Assembly: GCF_029395455.1 (NCBI RefSeq)
Contig: NZ_CP113916.1
Span: 1-64,000, forward strand
Length of the DNA: 64,000 bases
Reading direction: 5' to 3'
Origin: Lactobacillus sp. ESL0785
Lineage (GTDB): Bacteria; Bacillota; Bacilli; Lactobacillales; Lactobacillaceae
Shown here: positions 10,181 through 19,368 of the stretch, in pieces
Position numbering within the stretch: position 1 is the first letter of the stretch
Layout of the letters: the number at the start of each line of letters is the position of its first letter
The notes under the pieces: model-generated
What the model was told of the DNA's origin: nothing
The model's input: the letters and a program-made list of their open reading frames with translations, nothing else
The model's database searches: none
Program-made: the position numbers and the translations under genes

Positions 10181-12199
10181 ATGAAAGATTTTTTGCGTAA
10201 TGGATTCCCTGCTTTTATTAAGGATTCACGGTTAACGGCATCAATTATTGTCATTCTTGTATTGTCTTTTTTGGGCAGTATTGTTGCGATGATTATGAAT
10301 CCGCTATTCGGCTTGGCAATGGTACTGATTTTTGTTCTGACGGTTGCCTGCATTGTTTATGGCGCATATGTGTTAGCAGCTAATGCTAATAATTTTGCGG
10401 TTAGCTTGTCTTACCGAATTAAACGTAGCGAGCAGGAAGCAATGATTAAGATGCCTTTGGGGATTTTGCTTTATGATAAGGATCGCCAAATTCAATGGGT
10501 CAATCCTTATTTACAGCTTTATTTAAAAGATGATGATTTGATTGGGCGAACGATTAAATCGGTTGACGCGGATTTGAATAAGTTAATTGATGAGTCATTA
10601 ACTGCGAAAACAGCAGAAAATCGCATTGTTAATTGGGATAACCATCAGTTTGAGATGGTTGTTCAAGATAATTTGGGTGTGATTTATTTGCTTGATATTA
10701 CGCGTTACGCACAGATTGAAGAAAAGTATGATAATGAACTTTTAGCAATCGGGCAGGTTTTTATTGATAATTATGATGAACTAAGCGAAGCCATGCATGA
10801 TCAGGAATTGACCAGCATGAGTTCGTATGTGCAAAATACCCTCAGCGATTATGCTAAGGCCTTTAATGCGTATTTAAAACGGATTGATGAAGATCATTTT
10901 CTGTTACTAGTACATATGCAAGACTTAGCTAAGATGGAAAAAGATAAGTTCTCTGTTTTGGATAAAGTACGGCAAGAAACTAGTCGTAATAATACGCCAT
11001 TAACGTTATCGATTGGGATTGCTTTTGATAGTAGTTCAATTACTGAGCTGGCTGATCAAGCCCAATCAAATCTTGATCTTGCCTTAGGTCGCGGCGGTGA
11101 CCAAGTTGTTCTTTGTGAGCCTGGTAAGGACGCCCGTTTTTATGGTGGCAAGTCCAATCCGATGGAAAAGAGAACGCGAGTACGAGCACGAATGGTTTCC
11201 CAAGCAATTAGTGAGCTATTCAAAGAAGCTGACCGTGTATTTGTCATGGGCCATGCCAATCCAGATATGGATTCAGTTGGTAGTGGTATTGGTGTTGTTA
11301 AAATTGCGCAGCTTCATGATGTGAAAGCTAACTTTGTTCTAGATGTTAATAAGACAAATTACGATGTTGGTCGACTGATTGCCAAAATGCAGAAAGCTCA
11401 GAAGGATGCGAACATATTTATTGCGCCAAAAGATGCTTTGGATAAGGTAACAGACAAGTCAATGCTGGTTATGGTTGATCATTCTAAGTACTCGATTACT
11501 TATTCTAAAGAATTATATGATCGGTTGAGGAATCGGATTATTGTGATTGATCATCATCGGCGTGGTGAAGAATTTCCGGAAAATCCAATGTTAACGTATG
11601 TTGAGCCGTACGCGTCGTCAGCTTGTGAACTGGTAACAGAAATGATTGAATACCAGCAGCCAAGTTCAGGTAAGCGGGTATTGACAGACTTAGAGGCAAC
11701 TGCAATGCTTGCTGGAATTACAGTGGATTCTAAAGAATTTTCTCTTAGAACTGGGACTAGAACTTTTGATGCGGCAAGTTATTTGCGTTCAATTGGTGCT
11801 AGTTCAACTGGCGTTAGCGAATTGCTTAAAGAAGATATTGATAGCTTTTTAGAAAGAACAAGTTTGGTTGCCAGTTTAAAGGTGATCCAACCGAAAATGG
11901 CGGTTATGTGTGGCCCTGATAAAAAGATTATTGATCCGATTGTAACAGCGCAGGCTGCAGATACGGCACTAGATTTAGAAAATGTCGAAGCTAGCTTTGC
12001 AATTACGCGACGTGATAAGGAAACAATCGGTATTTCTGCGCGCTCGATGGGCGGCATTAACGTTCAGGTAATTATGGAAAAATTGGGCGGCGGCGGTCAT
12101 TTATCCAATGCGGCAACACAAATTAAGGGCGTGACTGTTGAAGAAGCTCTTGCAAAATTGACGGATGCAGTTGATACTTATGAGAAAGAAAACGAATAA
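10181..12199 (+). CDS. gdpP: Cyclic-di-AMP phosphodiesterase GdpP
   Basis: GdpP is a membrane-bound enzyme that hydrolyses c-di-AMP and so affects osmolyte uptake, wall stress and beta-lactam tolerance. The 672-residue product has two N-terminal membrane segments (about residues 17-70), a PAS-like region, a degenerate GGDEF domain and a DHH/DHHA1 phosphodiesterase. The last shows GHANPDMDSVGSG near 364, DHH at 457-459 and a GGGGH motif near 635. Length and domain order are normal. It is followed after 12 bases by rplI, a conserved pairing in Firmicutes. Confidence 0.95.
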   Translation: MKDFLRNGFPAFIKDSRLTASIIVILVLSFLGSIVAMIMNPLFGLAMVLIFVLTVACIVYGAYVLAANANNFAVSLSYRIKRSEQEAMIKMPLGILLYDKDRQIQWVNPYLQLYLKDDDLIGRTIKSVDADLNKLIDESLTAKTAENRIVNWDNHQFEMVVQDNLGVIYLLDITRYAQIEEKYDNELLAIGQVFIDNYDELSEAMHDQELTSMSSYVQNTLSDYAKAFNAYLKRIDEDHFLLLVHMQDLAKMEKDKFSVLDKVRQETSRNNTPLTLSIGIAFDSSSITELADQAQSNLDLALGRGGDQVVLCEPGKDARFYGGKSNPMEKRTRVRARMVSQAISELFKEADRVFVMGHANPDMDSVGSGIGVVKIAQLHDVKANFVLDVNKTNYDVGRLIAKMQKAQKDANIFIAPKDALDKVTDKSMLVMVDHSKYSITYSKELYDRLRNRIIVIDHHRRGEEFPENPMLTYVEPYASSACELVTEMIEYQQPSSGKRVLTDLEATAMLAGITVDSKEFSLRTGTRTFDAASYLRSIGASSTGVSELLKEDIDSFLERTSLVASLKVIQPKMAVMCGPDKKIIDPIVTAQAADTALDLENVEASFAITRRDKETIGISARSMGGINVQVIMEKLGGGGHLSNAATQIKGVTVEEALAKLTDAVDTYEKENE

Positions 12200-12211
12200 A
12201 GGAGATTTCAA

Positions 12212-12667
12212 ATGAAGGTTATTTTTACTCAAGATGTCAGAGGCCGCGGTAAACGTGGTGAAGTTAAGAATGTTCCTGATGGTTATGCGCAAAACTTTTT
12301 AATCAAGCGTGGACTAGCTAAAGCAGCAACTAAAGCTAATATGCACACTTTAGAGCGGGTAGCTGCTAATGAACAAGCTGCTTATGAAGCTGAGAAGGCA
12401 GAAGCAGAAAAGATTAAAGCAGAGCTTGAAAAAGATGAAACAGTTGTTAATTTTAAATCAAAAGCTGGAACTGATGCCCGTTTATTTGGTTCAATTTCTG
12501 GCAAAAAGATTGTTGAAGGCTTGGAAAAACAATTTGGAATTAAGATTGATAAGCGCAAATTAAGCTTACCTGAGCCGATTAAATCTTTAGGCTACACAAA
12601 TGTGCCAGTTAAGTTGTTTAAAGGCGTAGAAGCTAAAATTCGCGTTCATATTACCGAACAAGATTAA
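12212..12667 (+). CDS. rplI: 50S ribosomal protein L9
   Basis: L9 is a large-subunit protein that bridges neighbouring ribosomes. The 151-residue product has the N-terminal rRNA-binding motif [20 protein letters not shown], a long charged central helix and a C-terminal domain. AAAGGAG precedes the ATG. It lies between gdpP and dnaB as in related species. Confidence 0.96.
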   Translation: MKVIFTQDVRGRGKRGEVKNVPDGYAQNFLIKRGLAKAATKANMHTLERVAANEQAAYEAEKAEAEKIKAELEKDETVVNFKSKAGTDARLFGSISGKKIVEGLEKQFGIKIDKRKLSLPEPIKSLGYTNVPVKLFKGVEAKIRVHITEQD

Positions 12668-12706
12668 GTATTGAAGCTAGATTTTAATAAAAAGTGGTTA
12701 TGATTA

Positions 12707-14089
12707 ATGGATAATATTGTCTCGCAACAAATACCGCATGACGATGAAGCGGAAAAAGCGGTTTTGGGGTCGATTTTTATTGATCCTGAAGCAATTGCAG
12801 ATGCAAGTGCGCTGGTGCAGCCTGCTGACTTTTATCGGCGAGCTAATCAGTTAGTTTTCCAAGCAATGTTAGACTTATCAGACCGTGAAGATGCGATTGA
12901 CCCGTTAACATTGCAGGATCAATTAACTAAGAAGCAGCAATTGGATGATATTGGTGGTATTGCTTATGTTTCGGAGTTAGCGTTGGCGACACCGACGGCG
13001 GCTCACGTTACTTATTATGCGAAAATTGTGCACCGCAAGGCATTATTGCGCCGCTTGATTTCTGCAAGTCAAAAAATTATTACCAATGCTGTCCAAGATG
13101 CTGATGATGTAACTGATATTCTGGATGATGCTGAAAGCGAGATTATGAATGTCTCGTCTGAAAATAGTGCAAGTGGCTTTCGGGGAATTAAAGAGATTGT
13201 TAATTCAACGATTGAGGAAATTAACAGTATCCCAGAAGATGGCAACATGGTTACGGGGCTGCCAACCGGCTTTGCTGAATTGGATAAAATGACGACGGGA
13301 TTTCATAATGATGAATTGATTATTATTGCAGCGCGGCCCGGAGTTGGTAAGACGTCCTTTGCTCTGAATGTCGCTCAACATGTTGGTTTGCATACAGATA
13401 AAAGTGTGGCGATGTTTTCGCTGGAAATGAGCGGCGAGCAGTTAGTGCAGAGAATGCTGGCCTCTGAAGGATTGATTAATTCTCAGCATCTTAGGACCGG
13501 ACAGTTGGATGAAGAAGAATGGCGTAAGCTGATTGTTGCATCTGGATCCTTGGCGACGGCTAATGTCTATATTAATGATACGCCAGGAATTAAAATGAGT
13601 GAGATTCGGGCGCAAGCGCGGCGATTGGCTAAAGAAAAAGGCAATTTGGGATTGATTGTGATCGATTACCTGCAGCTGATTGAGGGGCCAAGGAGCGAAT
13701 CGCGTCAGCAAGAGGTTTCTGCAATTTCGCGCCAGTTAAAGAAATTAGCTAAAGAGCTGCATGTTCCTGTCATTGCTTTGTCGCAACTGTCACGGTCAGT
13801 TGAGCAGCGTCAGGATAAACGACCTGTTTTGTCTGATATTCGGGAATCTGGTTCAATTGAGCAGGATGCCGATATTGTTTCGTTTTTATATCGGGATGAT
13901 TATTATCGGGATGAAAATACCGCTGATGGTGATCAAGGTGAAGTTGAAGCTGAAGACGATAATGGTGAGGTTGAAGTTATTATTGAAAAAAATCGTTCTG
14001 GTAGTAGGGGAACAGTGAAATTAATGTTTTCTAAGCCATATAATCGCTTTTCTAACCTTGATTATAGTCATGATCAACCAAATGATTAA
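12707..14089 (+). CDS. dnaB: Replicative DNA helicase
   Basis: This is the hexameric helicase at the fork (called DnaC in B. subtilis). The 460-residue product has the N-terminal DnaB domain (EKAVLGSIFIDP), Walker A ARPGVGKT at residues 209-216, a Walker B-like LIVIDYLQLI and RESGSIEQDAD near the C-terminal arginine finger. The length is normal. It ends the core replication cluster and is followed by a weak terminator. Confidence 0.96.
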   Translation: MDNIVSQQIPHDDEAEKAVLGSIFIDPEAIADASALVQPADFYRRANQLVFQAMLDLSDREDAIDPLTLQDQLTKKQQLDDIGGIAYVSELALATPTAAHVTYYAKIVHRKALLRRLISASQKIITNAVQDADDVTDILDDAESEIMNVSSENSASGFRGIKEIVNSTIEEINSIPEDGNMVTGLPTGFAELDKMTTGFHNDELIIIAARPGVGKTSFALNVAQHVGLHTDKSVAMFSLEMSGEQLVQRMLASEGLINSQHLRTGQLDEEEWRKLIVASGSLATANVYINDTPGIKMSEIRAQARRLAKEKGNLGLIVIDYLQLIEGPRSESRQQEVSAISRQLKKLAKELHVPVIALSQLSRSVEQRQDKRPVLSDIRESGSIEQDADIVSFLYRDDYYRDENTADGDQGEVEAEDDNGEVEVIIEKNRSGSRGTVKLMFSKPYNRFSNLDYSHDQPND

Positions 14090-14090
14090 G

Positions 14091-14130
14091 AATAACAGCC
14101 GGTAAAGAAGTTATTGACTGTTATTTTTAG
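14091..14130 (+). terminator. Probable terminator after dnaB
   Basis: AATAACAG (14091-14098) pairs with CTGTTATT (14118-14125) around a long loop, followed by TTTTAG. Confidence 0.55.
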
Positions 14131-14218
14131 TGCCTTTTTAATGACAATATTTGCTTAGGCTTGTACTATAAAGTTGTAAACAATTAAGGTTATAAATTTT
14201 TAGAAAGGATCTAATAAA

Positions 14219-14377
14219 ATGGCTGATAAAGGTTTAAAAGATAAAGTTGCTGGCAAGGCAAAAGAAGTTGAAGGTAGGGCACAACAAGCTGCTGGGGATA
14301 TTAAGGATAAGGCTCATCAGGCAGCAGATGACGTTAAGGACAAAGTTACTGATGTCAAAGATAAAATAAAAAAATAA
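14219..14377 (+). CDS. CsbD-like stress-response protein
   Basis: The product is a 52-residue, highly charged, Lys/Asp/Ala-rich protein (start MADKGLKDKVAGKAKEVEG) of the CsbD/YjbJ type. It has repeated amphipathic KDK segments and no hydrophobic stretch. CsbD proteins are general-stress proteins of unknown mechanism. A GAAAGGAT site precedes the ATG. It stands alone, with a dnaB terminator before it and a strong bidirectional terminator after it. Confidence 0.85.
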   Translation: MADKGLKDKVAGKAKEVEGRAQQAAGDIKDKAHQAADDVKDKVTDVKDKIKK

Positions 14378-14385
14378 GTTTAATT

Positions 14386-14426
14386 GCAAAAAGGCTAAGG
14401 AACAATTGGTTCCTTAGCCTTTTTAT
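14386..14426. terminator. Bidirectional terminator between csbD-like gene and hydrolase
   Basis: A perfect stem of about 14 bp (AAAGGCTAAGGAAC paired with GTTCCTTAGCCTTT around AATTG) has T residues on the right and A residues on the left. It can end both convergent genes. Confidence 0.9.
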
Positions 14427-14449
14427 GTTACACATGAAACATTGATTAT

Positions 14450-15649
14450 TTAATGCAGTTGACGTTTCACATCTGGCGGCAATTTCAAGTTTGGCTGTTG
14501 GGGATCGTAAAACTCGTAAAAGACAGGTGCCTTTTTGGAATCGTTACTCTTGGGGTAGAGTTCATAATCACTTGTCATTGAGGGTAATGTCATATTCTTT
14601 TTATAAGAATTCCAAATATTACTAAAAATTTTAGTAAGTAATTTGCGTTCGTCCGGTTCAAGGGACATAAAGACGCGGCTGAGACGATAAGTTCCTAATA
14701 ATCTGTTATTAGTTAATTGATGAAGTTCGTTGATATCAGCGTTTTCAAAAGCATCAAAAAGAGCGGAAAATGATTCACTGCGCTTTTCTTTGGGAATGGA
14801 ATGATTAAACGAAATTAAAGCATGCCGAATTACTCGACTACCAGGTGTTAAACCGTCAGCTAAAGTAAAACTATCACGGCCAACAGACCATCGTCTTGGA
14901 TCATGCTGATTGCGCATGGCCGCCGTGCTTTTAACAATTAAAGTACGTTCAGGATGGTCTAACATTGCTCCAAAAATTGATGCTTGGGGTAGGTAGGTCT
15001 TCATTTTGGGTAATGTCCGAATAAAACCAGGATTAGTGTAAACCTTGCGGAAAAAGCCCAAACCATCAAAGCTGATAGCTCGAATTACCCGATCTTGAAT
15101 TTCAGGGTTGACGCTACTGAGAGCGTATTGAGCAAAGTTACCACCTTTTGAATGTCCGAGCAGGTAAATCTTGCGGTTAGGAAATTTTTGTGCAATTTTT
15201 TCAAGATATTCAGCCGCAACGTTTTGGCCGTAAATTTCTGGTAGATAGTTCATGCGCATATCTTCACTCCAGCCGATCATTGAGCCGTCGGTTCCACGAT
15301 ATGCAATTACTATGGTTTGCTTATCGATTGCTAATGTAGCCGCGGCGAATTGAAGTGGGTGAGGTTGCTTTTCGATGCGTTCTGTCCAATCCAAGATTTT
15401 AATGTTGCCAATACGGGAACTTTCTGGCAGCAATAGTACTTCTGCTCCAGTTTCCGAATGCATTTGGTGTTGAAAAGATGGTAAATGGTTGAGTTGAGCT
15501 GCTACTTCCCCCAAAGTATGACCAGTTGCTGAACTATCGGCAGGCAGATAAACGATGGATGCGAGTAGGGCAGCATCAATACTGTTAAATGGATGCTCAG
15601 TAAAACTAAGATCACCACGCCACCGTAAATAATCAAGAGAATTAGCCAT
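14450..15649 (-). CDS. DUF2974 (Mbeg1-like) alpha/beta hydrolase
   Basis: This is a 399-residue protein with the lipase-type nucleophile elbow GHSKGG at residues 165-170 (Ser167), preceded by IAYRGTDGSMIGW, typical of the Mbeg1-like/DUF2974 family. Such proteins are predicted lipases or esterases and their substrate is not established. There is no signal peptide or membrane segment, so it should be cytoplasmic. It starts with ATG behind AAGGAAGGAT. It lies convergent to the csbD-like gene and downstream of mgtC, separated by a terminator. Confidence 0.85.
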   Translation of the reverse strand: MANSLDYLRWRGDLSFTEHPFNSIDAALLASIVYLPADSSATGHTLGEVAAQLNHLPSFQHQMHSETGAEVLLLPESSRIGNIKILDWTERIEKQPHPLQFAAATLAIDKQTIVIAYRGTDGSMIGWSEDMRMNYLPEIYGQNVAAEYLEKIAQKFPNRKIYLLGHSKGGNFAQYALSSVNPEIQDRVIRAISFDGLGFFRKVYTNPGFIRTLPKMKTYLPQASIFGAMLDHPERTLIVKSTAAMRNQHDPRRWSVGRDSFTLADGLTPGSRVIRHALISFNHSIPKEKRSESFSALFDAFENADINELHQLTNNRLLGTYRLSRVFMSLEPDERKLLTKIFSNIWNSYKKNMTLPSMTSDYELYPKSNDSKKAPVFYEFYDPQQPNLKLPPDVKRQLH

Positions 15650-15725
15650 AAAATCCTTCCTTTCGTATCAAGTAATTTTATATATTGTAGTGAATTTAAT
15701 TTGTTAATACCAAAATAACGCTATA

Positions 15726-15755
15726 AAAAAAGCAATAGTTAATCCTATTGCTTGA
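15726..15755 (-). terminator. Terminator of the mgtC-like gene
   Basis: AAGCAATAG (15730-15738) pairs with CTATTGCTT (15745-15753). On the minus strand the stem is followed by a T-run. Confidence 0.85.
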
Positions 15756-15764
15756 GAAAATGGG

Positions 15765-16466
15765 TTATTTGCTAATACTGCTGTAACTTATTTTTTTGAT
15801 ATCAGGATACTTGTGCAGTGACATAATAATATCATTTTCATCAATATTATTGTTAATGACGCCATCGACAAAAAAGATAATTCGTTCATCACTAACGTAG
15901 AGAATCTTGACAGAAATATTTTCAACGTGATTGGCTTTCAATTCATCTTCAATTGTTTGCAAAATATGGTGTTCATTAACGGCCTCTATTTGGATATTGA
16001 AGCGAATACGCATAATAATTTTATCGATTAAATTATCCTCATGAAACAGCATTTGGATAATAAATAAAAATGCGGTTGCTAAAATTCCTAAGAAGTAGAG
16101 ACCAGAACCAATCGACATTCCGATTGCGGCAGTTGCCCAAATTCCAGCAGCAGTTGTTAGACCCGAAACTTGCTGCTTTTTAACTAAAATTGCTCCAGCA
16201 CCAATGAAGGAAATACCAGAAACAATCTGGGCTGCAATTCGTGAAGGGTCAACAGCTGTATCTTTTAACTGCAGAAGATCATAAAAGCCATACTTGGAAA
16301 TTATCATAAATAATGCTGAAGAAAAAGCAACAACAATGTGGGTTCTAACACCTGCACTCTTTCGTTGAATTGCTCGTTCATAACCGATTAAAGCCCCACA
16401 TAAAGCGGCCACCACAACTCGTAATAGCCAAGGCAGCTGAGCATTAATCGGTGCTAAATTTGCCAT
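15765..16466 (-). CDS. MgtC/SapB family membrane protein
   Basis: This 233-residue protein has four or five N-terminal membrane helices containing the MgtC family motif GALIGYERAIQRKSAGVRTH, GISFIGAGAIL and an ATAAIGM segment. An ACT-like soluble C-terminal domain starts at about residue 155. MgtC-like proteins are linked to magnesium stress and F-ATPase modulation in some bacteria; the role here is unknown. Two consecutive ATG codons exist (16469 and 16466). The second has the better spacing from GAGGTGG. Confidence 0.88.
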   Translation of the reverse strand: MANLAPINAQLPWLLRVVVAALCGALIGYERAIQRKSAGVRTHIVVAFSSALFMIISKYGFYDLLQLKDTAVDPSRIAAQIVSGISFIGAGAILVKKQQVSGLTTAAGIWATAAIGMSIGSGLYFLGILATAFLFIIQMLFHEDNLIDKIIMRIRFNIQIEAVNEHHILQTIEDELKANHVENISVKILYVSDERIIFFVDGVINNNIDENDIIMSLHKYPDIKKISYSSISK

Positions 16467-16639
16467 CATACCACCTCATTTTTAAAATTCACTGTATATT
16501 ATACCTTAAAAAGTTGTATCAAGAGATAGTTATAACAAAATCCAAAGAGAAATGTCAAAATTTCGTTACTGATTTCTAATTGAATACGAGACAATGCAGA
16601 TTAATTATTAGTTAATTTCAATAAAATTATATAATTTCA

Positions 16640-16668
16640 TTTACTTTTAATTTTACAAGAGTTATACT
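16640..16668 (+). promoter_or_regulatory. Putative opp operon promoter
   Basis: TTTACT (16640-16645) and TATACT (16663-16668), with a 17-bp spacer, lie 40 bp upstream of the first gene of the peptide importer. Confidence 0.6.
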
Positions 16669-16708
16669 CTTAAACATAAATTAAAACAAAGTAAGGAGAA
16701 AATTAGAA

Positions 16709-18352
16709 ATGAAAGTAAAAAAGCTACTGCTCATTGGCGCGACTATGTTAGCAAGTACCAGTATGCTAGCTGGTTGTGGCGGTCATTCGTCGGAATCAAA
16801 GGCACCTGATAATACAGCAAGAATTATGGTGAAAGACGTTATTGCAACAATGGATTCTTCGTTAAATACGGATGTTATTGGTGCCCAAGCTGCAACTAAC
16901 ACAATGGAAGGACTATATAGATATAAAGGTAAAACTATTGAACCCGGAATTGCTGAAAAAGTCGTCAAACCAACTAACAACGGTCTGACCTACACTTTTC
17001 ATTTGCGTGATGCCAAGTGGAGTAATGGCGATCCAGTAACAGCTGATGACTTTGTTTTTGCTTGGCGGCGGACAGTAGACCCGAAGACTAAGTCGCAATA
17101 TGCTTATATCTACGAAGGAATTGCTAATGCGGCCAAGATAACGGCTGGCAAGAAGCCAGTTGATTCTTTAGGTGTTAAAGCCCTGGATAAGCATACTTTG
17201 CAAGTAACTTTGGAAAAACCGATTCCTTACTTTAGTAAATTAATAACAGCATCATTTTACTTCCCTCAAAATCAAAAAGTTGTTGAGAAGTGGGGTAAGA
17301 AATATGGTACTAATTCAAAGACTTTAGTTTTTGACGGGCCGTATAAATTAGTTAACTGGGATGGTCCTGATAATACTTGGAATGAAGTTAAGAACAATGA
17401 TTATTGGGATGCTAAAGACGTGAAAGTCAAAAAATTACAGTATCAAGTGGTTAAGGATCCAACTACTGCTTTGAATTTGTACCAATCAAATAAGCTGGAT
17501 GATGTAATTCTTACCGGTGACAATGCCAAGCAGATGCGTAGCAATAAAGATTATGTAACGCGGCCAATGAATTCAACATTTTACTTAAATATGAATCAAA
17601 AGCGGCAGCCATTATTTAAGAATGCCAATATCAGACGTGCGCTCTCTTTGACAATTAATCGGGCTCAATTAACTAAAAAGGTTTTGGGTGATGGTAGTAA
17701 GCCAGCAAGCACATTTATTCCAAGAAACATGTCTTATGACCCAGCAGATAAGTCTAAGGACTTTGTTGATGAATCAGCAGCTTCAGCTAATAAATACGCT
17801 AAATATGACGTAACTGAAGCTAAGAGGTTGTGGAAGCAAGGCTTGAAAGAAACTGGCAATACCGGCAAGAAATTTAACTTTGTTCTTTTAGGTGATGATA
17901 CTGATACTGCTAAAAAGCAAGCCGAATTTTTACAAAATGAGATTGAAAAGCTGCCGGGATTAAAGTTGACGTTAAATAACGTACCATTTAAGTCTCGTTT
18001 AAGCAGATCGGCTAGTGGTGACTTCGATATTGTAGCAATGGCTTGGAATGCTGATTTCCCTGATCCAATTAATTTCTTAACGTTAATGACGAAGAATGCT
18101 AGTTACAATTTTGGTAAGTGGTCTAATGCTAAATATGACAGTTTGGTCAATAGAAGCATGCAAGAAGATGCTAATAATCCAAGCAAGCGTTGGCAAGACA
18201 TGGAAGCAGCACAGAATATTATAAATGATCAACAAGGTGTTGTTCCGCTTTATCAAGTAGGAGAAGCTCATTTAACTAAGTCTAGAATTAGTGACTACAT
18301 TTTGTCACCAAATGGCAGTTACAACATGGCTTTACTGCGTCTTAATAAATAA
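16709..18352 (+). CDS. oppA: Oligopeptide ABC transporter substrate-binding lipoprotein
   Basis: This is the extracytoplasmic peptide receptor (SBP family 5) of the Opp importer. The 547-residue product has a lipoprotein signal with lipobox LAGC and Cys23, then the typical SBP_bac_5 text (WSNGDPVTADDFVFAWRRTV) and a late WNADFPDP motif. AAGGAG precedes the ATG. It leads oppBCDF and is separated from oppB by an attenuator-like hairpin, so it can be made in excess of the permease. Confidence 0.94.
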   Translation: MKVKKLLLIGATMLASTSMLAGCGGHSSESKAPDNTARIMVKDVIATMDSSLNTDVIGAQAATNTMEGLYRYKGKTIEPGIAEKVVKPTNNGLTYTFHLRDAKWSNGDPVTADDFVFAWRRTVDPKTKSQYAYIYEGIANAAKITAGKKPVDSLGVKALDKHTLQVTLEKPIPYFSKLITASFYFPQNQKVVEKWGKKYGTNSKTLVFDGPYKLVNWDGPDNTWNEVKNNDYWDAKDVKVKKLQYQVVKDPTTALNLYQSNKLDDVILTGDNAKQMRSNKDYVTRPMNSTFYLNMNQKRQPLFKNANIRRALSLTINRAQLTKKVLGDGSKPASTFIPRNMSYDPADKSKDFVDESAASANKYAKYDVTEAKRLWKQGLKETGNTGKKFNFVLLGDDTDTAKKQAEFLQNEIEKLPGLKLTLNNVPFKSRLSRSASGDFDIVAMAWNADFPDPINFLTLMTKNASYNFGKWSNAKYDSLVNRSMQEDANNPSKRWQDMEAAQNIINDQQGVVPLYQVGEAHLTKSRISDYILSPNGSYNMALLRLNK

Positions 18353-18369
18353 ATGTGAGTTATCGAAAT

Positions 18370-18414
18370 TAAAAAGCGAAGATATCGGTTAATTCTGACT
18401 TTCGCTTTTTATTT
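18370..18414 (+). terminator. Attenuator-like hairpin between oppA and oppB
   Basis: AAAAAGCGAA (18371-18380) pairs with TTCGCTTTTT (18401-18410), followed by ATTTTAT. Partial read-through would give a surplus of binding protein over transporter, a common pattern in ABC operons. Confidence 0.75.
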
Positions 18415-18435
18415 TATAGAGGAGATAGGTTGCTA

Positions 18436-19368
18436 ATGGGCAAATATATTTTAAAGCGCATCGGTTATATGGTGCTAACTTTATTTATTGTTGCAAGTAT
18501 TACCTTTTTTATGATGAAATTGATGCCGGGAACACCGTTTTCTAATCAAGAAAAGCTATCTGCAGCACAATTAAAAATCATGAATGATCAGTATGGTTTA
18601 AATAAGCCGATCTGGCAACAATACATTATTTACTTGGCTAATATGTTGCACGGAGATTTTGGTACTTCGTTTCAGTTCAATAATCAGCCGGTTTTACAAT
18701 TAATTATTTCGCGGTTAAAGCCGTCAATGCTGATTGGTGCGCAGGCAATGATTATTGGCTCAATTCTAGGGATTTTGCTTGGTGCAATTGCAGCAGTTAA
18801 TAAAAATAATTGGATTGATAGTTTAGCAACGTTTGTTTCCATCGTTGGTATTTCAATTCCGAGTTTCGTACTTGGCGTTATTTTACAGTTCTTTTTGGCA
18901 TTTAAGTGGAATTTGTTTCCAATTGCTTTGTGGGATGGCTGGAAATCGAGTATTCTACCGTCGCTGGCTTTGGCAGTATCGCCATTAGCGCAGACTGCAC
19001 GTTTTATGCGAACCGAAATGGTTGATGTATTGAATAGTGATTATATTGAATTATCTAAGGCCAAGGGTAATAGCCGTTGGCAAACAGTGGTTAAGCATAC
19101 CCTGCGTAATTCGCTAATTCCAGTAATTACGATTTTAGGACCATTAACAGCCAATATTTTAACGGGGTCGTTGGTAGTTGAAAATATTTTTTCAATTCCT
19201 GGTATTGGTGAACAATTCGTCAAATCGATTATGACTAATGATTACCCGACGATTATGGGGTTAACGATGTTTTACTCACTTTTATTTATGATAATGTTGC
19301 TGATTACGGATATTTTATACAGCATAATTGATCCAAGAATTAGATTAACTGGTAAGGAGGGCAATTAA
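18436..19368 (+). CDS. oppB: Oligopeptide ABC transporter permease OppB
   Basis: This is the inner-membrane permease of the peptide importer. The 310-residue product has about six membrane helices, an N-terminal GKYILKRIGYMVLTLF typical of OppB, and the EAA loop near ELSKAKGNSRWQTVVKHTLRN. ATG 18436 is chosen, ten bases after GGAGAT. An in-frame TTG at 18430 is closer to that site and less likely. Its stop overlaps the oppC start (TAATG). Confidence 0.94.
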   Translation: MGKYILKRIGYMVLTLFIVASITFFMMKLMPGTPFSNQEKLSAAQLKIMNDQYGLNKPIWQQYIIYLANMLHGDFGTSFQFNNQPVLQLIISRLKPSMLIGAQAMIIGSILGILLGAIAAVNKNNWIDSLATFVSIVGISIPSFVLGVILQFFLAFKWNLFPIALWDGWKSSILPSLALAVSPLAQTARFMRTEMVDVLNSDYIELSKAKGNSRWQTVVKHTLRNSLIPVITILGPLTANILTGSLVVENIFSIPGIGEQFVKSIMTNDYPTIMGLTMFYSLLFMIMLLITDILYSIIDPRIRLTGKEGN

